From positions 2,170,001 to 2,234,000 of the forward strand of contig OY970298.1 of assembly GCA_963716215.1 (NCBI GenBank): a stretch of DNA of 64,000 nt. Reading direction: 5' to 3'. This stretch comes from JACVRW01 sp963716215. GTDB lineage: Bacteria; Actinomycetota; Thermoleophilia; Solirubrobacterales; Thermoleophilaceae. The position numbers were made by a program, and so were the translations under genes. How positions within the stretch are numbered: the first letter of the stretch is position 1; the number at the start of each line of letters is the position of its first letter. The notes under the pieces were generated by a model. The model was not told where the DNA came from and did no database searches. It saw nothing but the letters and a program-made list of their open reading frames with translations. Shown here piece after piece: positions 1-10,051 of this stretch.

Positions 1-238
1 CTGGTACTTCCAGGGCTTCTCGGCCGGCCTCTACGCGTTCACCGCCGCCGTCATGGGCGGCATCGGCAACATCCGCGGGGCCGTGCTCGGAGGGGTGATC
101 ATCGGGATCATCCAGGGCATCTCCGACAACCGCATCGGGAACGACTGGACACCCGCGATCGTGTTCATCTACCTGGTGATCATCATGGTGTTCCGCCCGC
201 AGGGCCTGATCGGCGAGGAGACCAGGGAGGCCGGATGA
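1..238 (+). CDS. livH: Branched-chain amino acid ABC transporter permease LivH, C-terminal part
   Basis: Only the last 78 codons are in the window (reading frame from base 2), so the start lies upstream. The visible part is hydrophobic and has the LivH-type ending: a GGIGNIRGAVLGG loop, a last membrane helix (FIYLVIIMVF) and the short tail RPQGLIGEE. LivH and LivM form the membrane channel that imports leucine, isoleucine, valine or similar substrates. The stop codon overlaps the livM start as ATGA, so the two are translationally coupled. The substrate-binding protein LivK is not in the window. Confidence 0.93.
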   Translation, partial: WYFQGFSAGLYAFTAAVMGGIGNIRGAVLGGVIIGIIQGISDNRIGNDWTPAIVFIYLVIIMVFRPQGLIGEETREAG

Positions 239-1419
239 GCAGGGTCGCCCAACTCCGGCACGACCGGCGCACCGGGATCGCGGTTGCGGTGGTCGGCGCG
301 CTGGCGGTGGCGCTCTTCCCACTCTTCCGCGAGCCGCTCGACGGGCTCACCAACGACGCGATCCTGGCACTCGCCTACGTGGTGATGGCGCTCGGGCTGA
401 ACCTGGTCGTGGGCTTCGCCGGACTGCTCGACCTCGGATACGTCGCCTTCTACGCCTTCGGCCTGATGGTCACCGGCTGGTGGGCGTCGGACTTCTACTC
501 CTCGGTCAACAACGAGGAGGGCATCCACATCGGCACGAGCGATTTCGTGACGAACCTGCCCGGCATCCACCTCAACTTCCTGCTGTTGATCATCGGCGCG
601 ATCATCATCTGCGCGATCGCGGGCGCCCTGATCGGCCTGCCAACCCTGCGCCTCCGCGGCGACTACATCGCGATCGTCACGCTCGCCTTCGGGGAGATCA
701 TCGGCCGCGTGTTCGCCAACGGCGACGAGATCACGGTCTTCGGCGACAACAAGCTGTCGAACGGCCGGCAGTCGATCTCGCCGATCGACCAGATCAACCT
801 GCCGATCTACGGCGAGTTCGACTCCGCGACCGATCTCAGGCCGTACTACTGGGCCGTGCTCGCGCTCGTGCTCGTGGTGCTGTTCGTGAACTTCCGCCTG
901 CGCGACTCGCGCCTCGGCCGCGCCTGGATCGCGCTGCGCGAGGACGAGGTCGCCGCCGCGAGCATGGGCGTCCCGCTCGTCAAGACGAAGCTGCTCTCCT
1001 ACGCGGCCGGCGGCGCCTTCGGCGGCATCTCGGGCGCGTTCCTGGGCCCCTTCTACACCAGCGTCAACGCCAACCAGTTCCAGTTCGGCTTCTCGATCTT
1101 CATCCTCGCGATGGTCATCCTCGGCGGGCTGGGCAGCATCTGGGGGGTGGTGCTCGGCGCTGTCGCGCTCGGCTTCCTCAACCACTGGTTCATCCCCGAC
1201 GTGCTCGACGGCGAGTTCGTCAAGGGCAAGCTCGACTCGCTCGGGCTGGAGTTCACGTTCACCGAGGTCACGTTCGGCGTCTTCGGCTTCCTGCTGGTGC
1301 TGATGATGGTGCTGCGGCCCGAGGGTCTGCTGCCGGAGCGCCGGCGGCAGCTCGAGCTGACCACGACCGGCGAGGGCGGGCTCGAGGAGCCGGGACAGAT
1401 CCTCGAGGTGAGGTCATGA
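235..1419 (+). CDS. livM: Branched-chain amino acid ABC transporter permease LivM
   Basis: 394 residues, a normal length for LivM. It has about ten membrane segments, the cytoplasmic coupling stretch GLPTLRLRGDYIAIVTLAFG near residues 137-156, and the family ending RPEGLLPERR. It is the second permease subunit of the branched-chain amino acid importer. The start is the ATG that overlaps the livH stop; the stop overlaps the livG start as ATGA at 1416-1419. Exact substrate range cannot be read from sequence. Confidence 0.95.
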   Translation: MSRVAQLRHDRRTGIAVAVVGALAVALFPLFREPLDGLTNDAILALAYVVMALGLNLVVGFAGLLDLGYVAFYAFGLMVTGWWASDFYSSVNNEEGIHIGTSDFVTNLPGIHLNFLLLIIGAIIICAIAGALIGLPTLRLRGDYIAIVTLAFGEIIGRVFANGDEITVFGDNKLSNGRQSISPIDQINLPIYGEFDSATDLRPYYWAVLALVLVVLFVNFRLRDSRLGRAWIALREDEVAAASMGVPLVKTKLLSYAAGGAFGGISGAFLGPFYTSVNANQFQFGFSIFILAMVILGGLGSIWGVVLGAVALGFLNHWFIPDVLDGEFVKGKLDSLGLEFTFTEVTFGVFGFLLVLMMVLRPEGLLPERRRQLELTTTGEGGLEEPGQILEVRS

Positions 1420-2222
1420 ACGCCGAGAACGGCTCGGCCGACGCGCTGCTCGCCACCGAGCACGTGACCAAGGCCTTCGGCGGCCTGGTGGCGGTCGAGG
1501 ACGTCTCCTTCACCGTCAAGCCGCGCTCGATCGTCTCGATCATCGGTCCTAACGGCGCCGGCAAGACCACCTTCTTCAACATGCTGACCGGGCTCTACAA
1601 GCCGACGCTCGGCCGGATCGTGTTCGGCGGCACCGACGTGACCGGCACGCGCCCGGACATCATCACCGCGCTCGGGGTGGCGCGCACGTTCCAGAACATC
1701 CGCCTGTTCTCGTCGATGAGCGCGGTCGAGAACGTGATGGTCGGCCAGCACGCGCGCATGAAGGCGGGCCTGTTCGGCACGATCCTGCGCCCGCCGTCGG
1801 TGCGCAGGGAGGAGCAGGAGGTGCGCGACAAGGCGCGCGAGATGCTCGGGTACGTCGGGCTCGAGGAGGCGAAGTTCGAGCAGCTGGCCAGCAACCTCTC
1901 CTACGGCGACCAGCGCCGCGTCGAGATCGCCCGTGCGATCGCGTCCGACCCCGCGCTGCTGCTGCTCGACGAGCCGACCGCCGGCATGAACCCGCAGGAG
2001 TCGGCCCGGCTGACCGAGTTCATGGAGCAGCTGCGCGAGGAGCGCGCGCTCACGATCCTCCTGATCGAGCACGACATGAAGGTCGTAATGGGGGTCTCGG
2101 AACGAATCACGGTCCTCGACCACGGCACGAAGATCGCCGAGGGGCTGCCGCAGGAGATCCGCGCCGACGAGCGCGTCATCGAGGCCTATCTGGGCAAACG
2201 CGAGGCGAGTCAGCAGCACTGA
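1416..2222 (+). CDS. livG: Branched-chain amino acid ABC transporter ATPase LivG
   Basis: 268 residues. Walker A GPNGAGKT at residues 44-51, signature LSYGDQRRVEIARA, Walker B LLLLDEPTAG and the H-loop LLIEHDMKVV are all present, as is the LivG-type long insertion between Walker A and the signature. It energises uptake together with LivF. The reading frame is open far upstream inside livM, but the ATG at 1416 overlapping the livM stop is the natural start and matches the LivG N-terminus. The stop overlaps the livF ATG (TGATG). Confidence 0.96.
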   Translation: MNAENGSADALLATEHVTKAFGGLVAVEDVSFTVKPRSIVSIIGPNGAGKTTFFNMLTGLYKPTLGRIVFGGTDVTGTRPDIITALGVARTFQNIRLFSSMSAVENVMVGQHARMKAGLFGTILRPPSVRREEQEVRDKAREMLGYVGLEEAKFEQLASNLSYGDQRRVEIARAIASDPALLLLDEPTAGMNPQESARLTEFMEQLREERALTILLIEHDMKVVMGVSERITVLDHGTKIAEGLPQEIRADERVIEAYLGKREASQQH

Positions 2223-2929
2223 TGGCACTGCTCGAGCTCGACGACATCCACACGTACTACGGCAACATCGAGGCCCTAAAGGGCATCTCGCTCGAGGTCG
2301 AGGAGGGCGAGGTGGTCACGCTGATCGGCTCGAACGGAGCCGGCAAGTCCACGACCCTGCGCTCGATCTCCGGCCTGACCCCGCCGCGCGAGGGCTCGAT
2401 CCAGTTCGAGGGGCGCGAGATCGGCGAGACGCCCGCCCAGGACATCGTCCGGCTCGGGATCTCCCAGTCCCCCGAGGGGCGCCACTGCTTCTCCCGAATG
2501 ACCGTGCGCGAGAACCTCGACCTGGGCGCCTACCTGCGCCGCGACGGCGAGGTCGAGTCGGACCTCGATCGCGTCTTCGAGCTGTTCCCGCGACTGAAGG
2601 AGCGCGAGCGGCAGAAGGCGGGCACGATGTCAGGCGGCGAGCAGCAGATGCTGGCGATCGGCCGCGCGCTGATGGCCAACCCGAAGCTGCTGCTTCTGGA
2701 CGAGCCGTCGATGGGCATCGCCCCGGTGCTGGTGGAGCGCATCTACGAGACGATCGTGGAGATCAACCGCCAGGGCACGACGATCCTGCTGGTCGAGCAG
2801 AACGCGAACTACGCCCTGGAGGTGTCGGTGCGCGCCTACGTGCTGGAGACCGGCAGCGTCGCCCTGGCCGACCAGTCGGACAAGCTCCGTGACAACCCCG
2901 ACGTGCAGAAGGCGTACCTCGGCGCGTGA
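2222..2929 (+). CDS. livF: Branched-chain amino acid ABC transporter ATPase LivF
   Basis: 235 residues, typical of LivF. Walker A GSNGAGKST at residues 36-44, signature MSGGEQQMLAIGRA, Walker B LLLLDEPSMGIAP, and the H-loop replaced by VEQN, which is usual in LivF. Second ATPase of the importer. The ATG shares its A with the livG stop. The stop overlaps the GTG of the next small gene (GTGA), so the operon continues past the transporter. Confidence 0.96.
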   Translation: MALLELDDIHTYYGNIEALKGISLEVEEGEVVTLIGSNGAGKSTTLRSISGLTPPREGSIQFEGREIGETPAQDIVRLGISQSPEGRHCFSRMTVRENLDLGAYLRRDGEVESDLDRVFELFPRLKERERQKAGTMSGGEQQMLAIGRALMANPKLLLLDEPSMGIAPVLVERIYETIVEINRQGTTILLVEQNANYALEVSVRAYVLETGSVALADQSDKLRDNPDVQKAYLGA

Positions 2930-3204
2930 CCGTGATCGCGATACTCGGGGCCAAGGCGCTGTGGCTGCTCTACCTGTGGCTGCTGTCCGCGATCGTCGCC
3001 TCGTACCTGTCCGAGCGCAAGGGCTACGGGAGCAAGGTGGGGCTGGCCTTCGGGTTGCTGTTCAGCGCCATCGGCGCTCTGATCTGGCTGCTGGTGCCGG
3101 CGCGCGCCGACTCACGCTGGAAGCTGCAGGGCGCGTTCGGGAGCGGCGGTAAGACCGTGGCCGAGGCGCGCGCCGAGCGCGAAGCGGCCGGAGGGGAGAG
3201 CTGA
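2926..3204 (+). CDS. Small membrane protein of unknown function
   Basis: 92 residues starting at a GTG that overlaps the livF stop. Two hydrophobic helices (about residues 5-25 and 37-56) are followed by a polar basic/acidic tail. No family recognised. The coupling to livF suggests co-expression with the transporter, but the small genes at 2926-4182 could equally be housekeeping genes sitting at the operon end. GC-rich third positions match the neighbours, so I take it as a real gene. Confidence 0.7.
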   Translation: MTVIAILGAKALWLLYLWLLSAIVASYLSERKGYGSKVGLAFGLLFSAIGALIWLLVPARADSRWKLQGAFGSGGKTVAEARAEREAAGGES

Positions 3205-3205
3205 G

Positions 3206-3556
3206 ATGGACCTGAGCTGGGGTCTCTACGTTCCCGTGATCCTCGCCGCGTTCGCGTTCGGAGCCATCTCCGCGACGGCCGGTGTGATGGCCGGGCGCGG
3301 CAATGACGACGGGGCCGAGCGGCTGCGCGACGCCGGGTTCGTGCTCGTCCTGGCGGCCGGCGTATGGGTGCTGGTGCTGTTCCTGCTCGCGCTGCTGGAC
3401 GAGCCCGACGACCTCTGGGACATGGTTGTCATTACCCTTGTGATCGTCGTGTTCTTCGTGCTCTTGTTGCTCGCGTTGTTCGGCCTCTCGCTGCTGATCG
3501 GGCAGATCAGCCGCGGCGCTTCGCGCCGCAAGCGGGTCACGACCGACGAGCTGTAA
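3206..3556 (+). CDS. Small multi-span membrane protein of unknown function
   Basis: 116 residues with three predicted membrane helices (about residues 7-27, 46-64 and 72-97), ending in the basic tail SRRKRVTTDEL. The ATG lies two bases after the preceding stop. A purine-rich GGGGAG stretch just upstream can serve as ribosome binding site. The stop (TAA) overlaps the next ATG. No conserved catalytic residues; function unknown. Confidence 0.7.
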   Translation: MDLSWGLYVPVILAAFAFGAISATAGVMAGRGNDDGAERLRDAGFVLVLAAGVWVLVLFLLALLDEPDDLWDMVVITLVIVVFFVLLLLALFGLSLLIGQISRGASRRKRVTTDEL

Positions 3557-4182
3557 TGTCGCCACCGGCGAGGCCGGCCGACCGCCGCGAACCCCTGCCC
3601 GGGCTGTTCGCCATGCCCGGGCACCTGATGCGCCAGCTGTCGCCGGGCGCGCGCCGGGTCGTCGGCGCGGCCGGTGTCCTGCTGCTTGCGGCCGTGGTGG
3701 TGACCGCGATCGTGCTCGGCCCCCGCATCGCGGACTCGAATCGCGAGCGGGCGGCGGAGCAACGCGCCGACGAGCAGCGCGCCAAGGCGGCGGAGAGCGC
3801 GCGCCTCGCCCGGGAGCAGCGCCCCCGCACCGGGACGCTGGCCCCGGCCGCGGCGGCCGTGGCCGTGGCTGGCCTGGAGCGGGCGATCACCCGCGACGCC
3901 CGGGCGCGGGTGGCCACGGGCGAGCTGAACTCACCGGCGCGCCGTACCGACTGCCGGACGCTCGGCCGCGAGGGCGGGCGCCTGCTGCTCAGCTGCACGG
4001 CGGTCACCAGCGACGTCGACCCCACCGCCGAAGTGCCCGGCGTGCTCATCGGGTACCCCTACCGCGGCGCCCTGTCGCCGGCGACCGGGAGCTATGGGTT
4101 CTGCAAGACGAGCGGTCGGCCCGGCGAGGGCTCGTACACGAGCGGGGCGCCGGTGGAGCTGCCCCGCCAGTGCGGTGGCTAG
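3556..4182 (+). CDS. Single-pass membrane-anchored protein with coiled coil, unknown function
   Basis: 208 residues from the ATG overlapping the upstream TAA; the frame is open further upstream but only as a shadow of the previous gene. Layout: basic N-terminus, one membrane helix at about residues 37-56, an Ala/Glu/Arg-rich coiled coil (57-90), then an extracytoplasmic domain with three Cys (DCRTLG, LLSCTA, FCKTSG) and a fourth near the C-terminus. Its stop codon shares four bases (CTAG) with the stop of the convergent epimerase gene. No family recognised. Confidence 0.7.
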   Translation: MSPPARPADRREPLPGLFAMPGHLMRQLSPGARRVVGAAGVLLLAAVVVTAIVLGPRIADSNRERAAEQRADEQRAKAAESARLAREQRPRTGTLAPAAAAVAVAGLERAITRDARARVATGELNSPARRTDCRTLGREGGRLLLSCTAVTSDVDPTAEVPGVLIGYPYRGALSPATGSYGFCKTSGRPGEGSYTSGAPVELPRQCGG

Positions 4183-5095
4183 CCCTTCCCGGTCGCGTCG
4201 CGCAGCGCGTCCTCGAGGTCCGGTTGCCGGAAGTCGTAGCCGAGCTCCGTCAAACGCGCCGGGACCGCCCGCTGGCCGGTGGTCACGATCATCGCCATCT
4301 CGCCGTAGAGGGTCCTCACCGCCAGCGCCGGCACCGGCGCGAACGCCGGGCGTCGCAGCACCCGCCCGAGCGTGCGCGAGAGCTCCTTGTTGGTCGCGGG
4401 CTCCGGCGCTGCCACGTTGATCGGCCCGCGCGCGGACTCGGTGTCGAGCGCGAACGCGATCGCCCCCACGACGTCGTCGAGGTGCACCCACGGCATGTAC
4501 TGGTCGCCGCCGGCCACCGGGCCGCCGATCCCGAGCTTGAAGAAAGGCAGCATCTTCTCCAGCGCGCCACCCGACTCCGACAGGATGACCCCGGTGCGCG
4601 TGATCACCACTCGGAGCCCAAGCTCCTCGGCGGTCCGCGCCTCGGCCTCCCAGTCAGCGGTGACCTTGGCGAGGAAGTCATCGCCCGCCGCGGCCGACTC
4701 GTCGATTCGCTCGTCGCCGCGGTCCCCGTAGTAGCCCACTGCCGACTGCGACACCAGCACGCGCGGGCGCTCGCCCTCGGGCAGCGCTCGCAGGCCGGCC
4801 ACCAGGTTGCGCGTGCCCAGGCTGCGGGACTCGCGGATCTTGCGCTTGACGTCGTCGTTCCAGGGCTGCGCGATCGGCTCGCCCAGCAGGTGCACCACGG
4901 CGTCTCGGCCGCGCAGCGCGGCGGCCGGGGCCGCCTCCTCGTTCGGCGCGCCCCACTGCTCGGCTGGCACGCCCAGGTCGGCCGCGGCGCGGGCGGCGTC
5001 GCGCGACAGGGCGGTCACCTCGTCGCCGCGTTCGCGCAGCGCGCTCACCACCGCGCGGCCGATCATTCCTGTCGCTCCGGTGACGGCTACGCGCA

Positions 5096-5096
<1 letters not shown>
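4179..5096 (-). CDS. TIGR01777-family NAD-dependent epimerase (SDR39U1/YfcH type)
   Basis: 305 residues. N-terminal Rossmann motif VTGATGMIGRAV (GxxGxxG at residues 7-13), the extended-SDR active-site region VSQSAVGYYGDRG with the catalytic Ser and Tyr, the hallmark MPWVHLDDVVGAI, and a C-terminal DUF1731-type end (GYDFRQPDLEDAL). The biological substrate of this family is not established. ATG overlaps the malic enzyme stop (ATGA), so it is the second gene of a two-gene operon. It ends tail-to-tail with the plus-strand gene, sharing CTAG. Confidence 0.9.
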
Positions 5097-6553
<1,457 letters not shown>

Positions 6554-6587
6554 AGGTGGGTCAGCGATCATACGTGCGCCACGGCGA

Positions 6588-6593
6588 TACGGT
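6588..6593 (+). promoter_or_regulatory. -10 box TACGGT of polA (leaderless)
   Basis: TACGGT ends six bases before the GTG of polA. That places the predicted transcription start on the start codon itself, and no Shine-Dalgarno sequence is present. Confidence 0.55.
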
Positions 6594-6599
6594 TAGGCC

Positions 6600-9362
6600 G
6601 TGGCTGCCGAGACCCCCCGCGAGCTGTTCCTGATCGACGGGAACAGCCTCGTCTACCGCGCCTTCTTCGCGCTGCCGGAGTCGATCGCCACCTCGAAGGG
6701 GCAGCCGACCAACGCGATCTTCGGCTTCGCTTCGATGCTGGTGAAGATCATCTCGGAGTACGGGGTCAAGCCCACCCTGGTGGTGTGGGACGCGGGCATG
6801 TCGGGCCGCGACGAGATCTACGAGGAGTACAAGGGCCACCGCGAGCAGCGGCCCGATCTGCTCTCTGAGCAGTGGCCGCACATGCACCCGCTGGTCGACA
6901 GCTTCGGCTACGAGAACGTGAAGGTGTCGGGGTACGAGGCCGACGACGTGATCGCCACGCTCGCCGGGCAGGCGCGCCGGGAGGGCATCGACGTGATGGT
7001 GGTCACCGGCGACCGCGACCTGTTCCAGCTGATCGAGCCGGGCGTGCGCATCATGGCCACCGGCCGAGGGATCACCGACACCAAGATCTACGACCGCGAG
7101 GCCGTGGTCGACCGGTACGGAATCCCGCCCGAGCTCGTGCCGGATTTCGTCGGGCTCAAGGGGGACACCTCGGACAACATCCCCGGGGTTCCGGGGATCG
7201 GCGACAAGACCGCCTCCCAGCTGCTGCAGGACTGGGGGGACCTGGAGGGGGTGCTCTCCAACATCGACTCGATCTCGGGCGCCAAGCGCAAGGAGAACCT
7301 GACCGAGCACGCCGAGAACGCGCGCATCTCCAAGCAGCTCGCGACCGCCGTGCGCGACGTGGACGTGGAGGTCGACTTCGCGAACGTGATCGCGCGCGAA
7401 CCCGATCGCTCGCGCCTGCGCGAGACGTTCCGCGAGTTCGAGCTGCGGGCGCCCTTGGAGCGCCTCGAGGAGGCGCTCGGCGAGGACGACGCCGCCCCCG
7501 CCGAGCGGGTGGACGAGCTACTCCAGGTGGAGGCGCGCGAGGTGCCGCTGGCGGAGCTCGGTTCGCTCGACGGCGAGCTGGTCGCGATCGCCGCGCTGCG
7601 GCCGGGCGAGGACCCCGACGAGGCGGTGGCGCCCGTGGCCGACGAGGAGGCCGAGCTCGACGCGGAGCTGGCCGCCGAGGAGGGCGCCGCCCTGGAGGCT
7701 GTCGAGCAGGAGGTGCCCGTGGCCGCCGGCCCGGCGCAGGGCTCGTTCGACTTCGAGGCCGGTCCCCGTGGGCCGCTGACCGTCGCCGCCTGGGCCGGCG
7801 ACGAGGTGCTGGTCGCGGAGGCAGAGACGCTGGCCGCCTTCGCCATGGCGCGCGGCGAGCATCCGGTCGTGGCCCACGACTGGAAGACGATCGCGATGGC
7901 CGACGACCCCTCCGCCGCGCCCCCGCTGGCACACGACACGATGGTCGCCGCCTACCTGATCGACCCCACCCGGCGCGGCTACCCGCTCGACGAGCTGGCC
8001 ACCGAGGCCGGCATCGGGGTGCAGGTTGAGGTCATCGCTGCGCATCCGGCCGAGCCGGATGCTCGCGCAGCGGGCGCGGACGGCGTGGCCGAGCGCGCGG
8101 TGCTCACGCGCGTGCTGGCCGAGCGTCAGCGCGAACGCCTCGAAGAGGACGGCCTCACCGACCTCTTCCACGAGATCGAGCTGCCGCTGGTCGACGTGCT
8201 GGTGGAGATGGAGCGCGCCGGGATCAAGCTCGACGTCGAGCGCCTGCGTGCGATCAGCGAGCGCTTCAACACGCGCGCCATTGAGTTGGAGCGCCGCGTC
8301 TGGGAGCTGGCGGGCGAGGAGTTCACGATCGGCTCGCCCCAGCAGCTCGCACCCATCCTGTTCGATCGGCTTGGGCTGTCGCGCAAGCGTCGTGGCAAGA
8401 CCGGGTTCTCCACCGACGCCCGGGTGCTGCAGGCGATCCGCCACGAGCACGAGATCGTCCCGGCGATCGAGGAGTGGCGCGAGGTCACAAAGCTCAAGTC
8501 GACCTACCTGGACGCCTTCCCCGAGCTGATCGCCGACGACGGCCGGCTGCACACCACGTTCAACCAGACGGCCGCCACCACGGGCCGCCTCTCGAGCACC
8601 AACCCCAACCTTCAGAACATCCCGATCCGGACCGAGCAGGGCCGCGAGATCAGAGCCTGCTTCGTCGCCGAGACGGGCAAACGGCTGATCTCGGCCGACT
8701 ACTCGCAGGTGGAGCTGCGCCTGCTGGCCCACATCGCCGACGAGCCGGTGCTGAAGGACATCTTCCGGCGCGGCGAGGACGTGCACACCGCCACGGCCGA
8801 GGCGATCCTCGGCGGCAAGACCGATCCCGGCACCCGCTCGAAGGCCAAGATGGTCAACTACGGGATCGTCTACGGGCTCTCGGCGTTCGGCCTGGCCGAC
8901 CGGCTGCAGATCGAGAAGGAGGAGGCGCAGCAGTTCATCGACGCCTACCTCGAGCGCTTCCCGAAGGTGAAGCTGTTCATCGAGAACACGATCGAGCGCG
9001 CGCGCGAAGAGGGGCACGCGGCCACGCTGTTCGGGCGCATCCGGCGCGTGCCGGAGCTGCGCTCGCGCCAGTTCCAGACGCGCAGCCTCGGCGAGCGCCT
9101 GGCGGTGAACATGGTCATCCAGGGCACCGCCGCCGACATCATCAAGGTCGCGATGGTGCGTGCGCGTGACGAGCTGCGCACGGCGGGGCTCGAGACGCGG
9201 CTGGTGCTGCAGATCCACGACGAGCTGCTGTTCGAGGGGCCCGGGGACGAGGTCGAGCGCGCCTCCGAGATCGTGCGGAAGGAGATGGCTGAGGCGTTCA
9301 AGATGGATCCTCCGCTCGAGGTCGACGTCGGAGTCGGTGAGAATTGGCTCGCAGCCAAGTGA
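6600..9362 (+). CDS. polA: DNA polymerase I
   Basis: 920 residues from GTG. N-terminal 5'-3' nuclease (about 1-290; FLIDGNSLVYRAFFAL, GDRDLFQL, GVPGIGDKTA). Then an acidic Glu/Ala linker (about 300-375) and a degenerate 3'-5' exonuclease domain. The polymerase has motif A SADYSQVELRLLAH (catalytic Asp700), motif B KMVNYGIVYGLS and motif C LQIHDELLFE (Asp874). In the exonuclease region only HDTMVAAYLIDP is recognisable. The DxE of ExoI and the Tyr/Asp of ExoIII are missing, so proofreading is probably lost, as in many actinobacterial and Thermus Pol I. Used in excision repair and Okazaki maturation, fitting uvrA, uvrB and udg nearby. Confidence 0.97.
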   Translation: MAAETPRELFLIDGNSLVYRAFFALPESIATSKGQPTNAIFGFASMLVKIISEYGVKPTLVVWDAGMSGRDEIYEEYKGHREQRPDLLSEQWPHMHPLVDSFGYENVKVSGYEADDVIATLAGQARREGIDVMVVTGDRDLFQLIEPGVRIMATGRGITDTKIYDREAVVDRYGIPPELVPDFVGLKGDTSDNIPGVPGIGDKTASQLLQDWGDLEGVLSNIDSISGAKRKENLTEHAENARISKQLATAVRDVDVEVDFANVIAREPDRSRLRETFREFELRAPLERLEEALGEDDAAPAERVDELLQVEAREVPLAELGSLDGELVAIAALRPGEDPDEAVAPVADEEAELDAELAAEEGAALEAVEQEVPVAAGPAQGSFDFEAGPRGPLTVAAWAGDEVLVAEAETLAAFAMARGEHPVVAHDWKTIAMADDPSAAPPLAHDTMVAAYLIDPTRRGYPLDELATEAGIGVQVEVIAAHPAEPDARAAGADGVAERAVLTRVLAERQRERLEEDGLTDLFHEIELPLVDVLVEMERAGIKLDVERLRAISERFNTRAIELERRVWELAGEEFTIGSPQQLAPILFDRLGLSRKRRGKTGFSTDARVLQAIRHEHEIVPAIEEWREVTKLKSTYLDAFPELIADDGRLHTTFNQTAATTGRLSSTNPNLQNIPIRTEQGREIRACFVAETGKRLISADYSQVELRLLAHIADEPVLKDIFRRGEDVHTATAEAILGGKTDPGTRSKAKMVNYGIVYGLSAFGLADRLQIEKEEAQQFIDAYLERFPKVKLFIENTIERAREEGHAATLFGRIRRVPELRSRQFQTRSLGERLAVNMVIQGTAADIIKVAMVRARDELRTAGLETRLVLQIHDELLFEGPGDEVERASEIVRKEMAEAFKMDPPLEVDVGVGENWLAAK

Positions 9363-9802
9363 GCAAGGAGGTCGCCGTCGCCGCGATGGTGGTGGCGGGC
9401 GGCTTGATCGCGATCCAGGCCCCGATCAACGCCGCGCTCGCCCGGACCACGGGGACCCTTGGGGCCGCGACCCTCAACTTCGTCGTCGGGCTGGTGCTCC
9501 TCATGGGCCTGACGCTCGTCGTGGCCGGCGGCTTCTCGGCGGGCGAATCCGACGAGCCGATGCGCTGGTACTACCTCGCGGGCGGGGTGCTCGGGGCCGC
9601 GTACGTCTCGACGTCGCTGGTCATGGTCAAGCACCTCGGCGCCGGCGGCGTCACGGCGGCGACGATCGCGGGCCAGCTGACGCTCTCGCTGGTGATGGAC
9701 AAGGTCGGCGTGCTCGGCCTCGAAGAGCGACCACTCTCGCTCCCGCGCGTCCTCGGGGTCGCGCTGCTCGCGGCCGGGGTTTTCCTGGTCGTCCGCGACT
9801 GA
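9359..9802 (+). CDS. YdcZ/DUF606-type DMT membrane protein
   Basis: 147 residues with five hydrophobic segments and the YdcZ-family features AIQAPINAAL near the N-terminus, GGVLGAAYVSTS in the middle and GVALLAAGVFLVV at the end. The GTG at 9359 overlaps the polA stop (GTGA). A TTG at 9344 would add five residues, but the coupled GTG is the pattern of this genome. The family belongs to the drug/metabolite transporter superfamily; some members are fused or paired, while this is the single-domain form. Substrate unknown. Confidence 0.88.
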   Translation: MSKEVAVAAMVVAGGLIAIQAPINAALARTTGTLGAATLNFVVGLVLLMGLTLVVAGGFSAGESDEPMRWYYLAGGVLGAAYVSTSLVMVKHLGAGGVTAATIAGQLTLSLVMDKVGVLGLEERPLSLPRVLGVALLAAGVFLVVRD

Positions 9803-9838
9803 GAGGTATTCTTGTGGCAATGCTCACTTGGAGGTGAG

Positions 9839-10051
9839 ATGCCGCACGTTCCGCAGCACAACGAGACCAGCGTCGTGCACTTCCTCTGGGGCGCCTGCGC
9901 GTCGGTCGTGCTCCTGTTCATCTTCCTGGCCGCGCTCGGAGCCTTCGAGCCCGGCGAGGTGGTGGCGCTGACCGTCGTCGTGGTGGCCTTGGCGGGGCTG
10001 TGGCTCGCGCACGAGTGGCGCGGGCTGTTCCGCGACGAGCGGAGGCGCTAG
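9839..10051 (+). CDS. Small two-helix membrane protein
   Basis: 70 residues from the ATG preceded by a good ribosome binding site (GGAGGTGAG, 9830-9838). Two hydrophobic helices (about residues 13-35 and 40-58) and a basic, arginine-rich tail. Its TAG stop and the stop of the convergent FAD reductase share CTAG at 10048-10051. No family recognised; likely real because of the ribosome binding site and codon bias. Confidence 0.7.
   Translation: MPHVPQHNETSVVHFLWGACASVVLLFIFLAALGAFEPGEVVALTVVVVALAGLWLAHEWRGLFRDERRR

Noticed and set aside
480..1415. Upstream extension of the livG frame inside livM
   Set aside because: Arg/Pro-rich nonsense translation in the livM shadow; the ATG at 1416 overlaps the livM stop and gives normal LivG.
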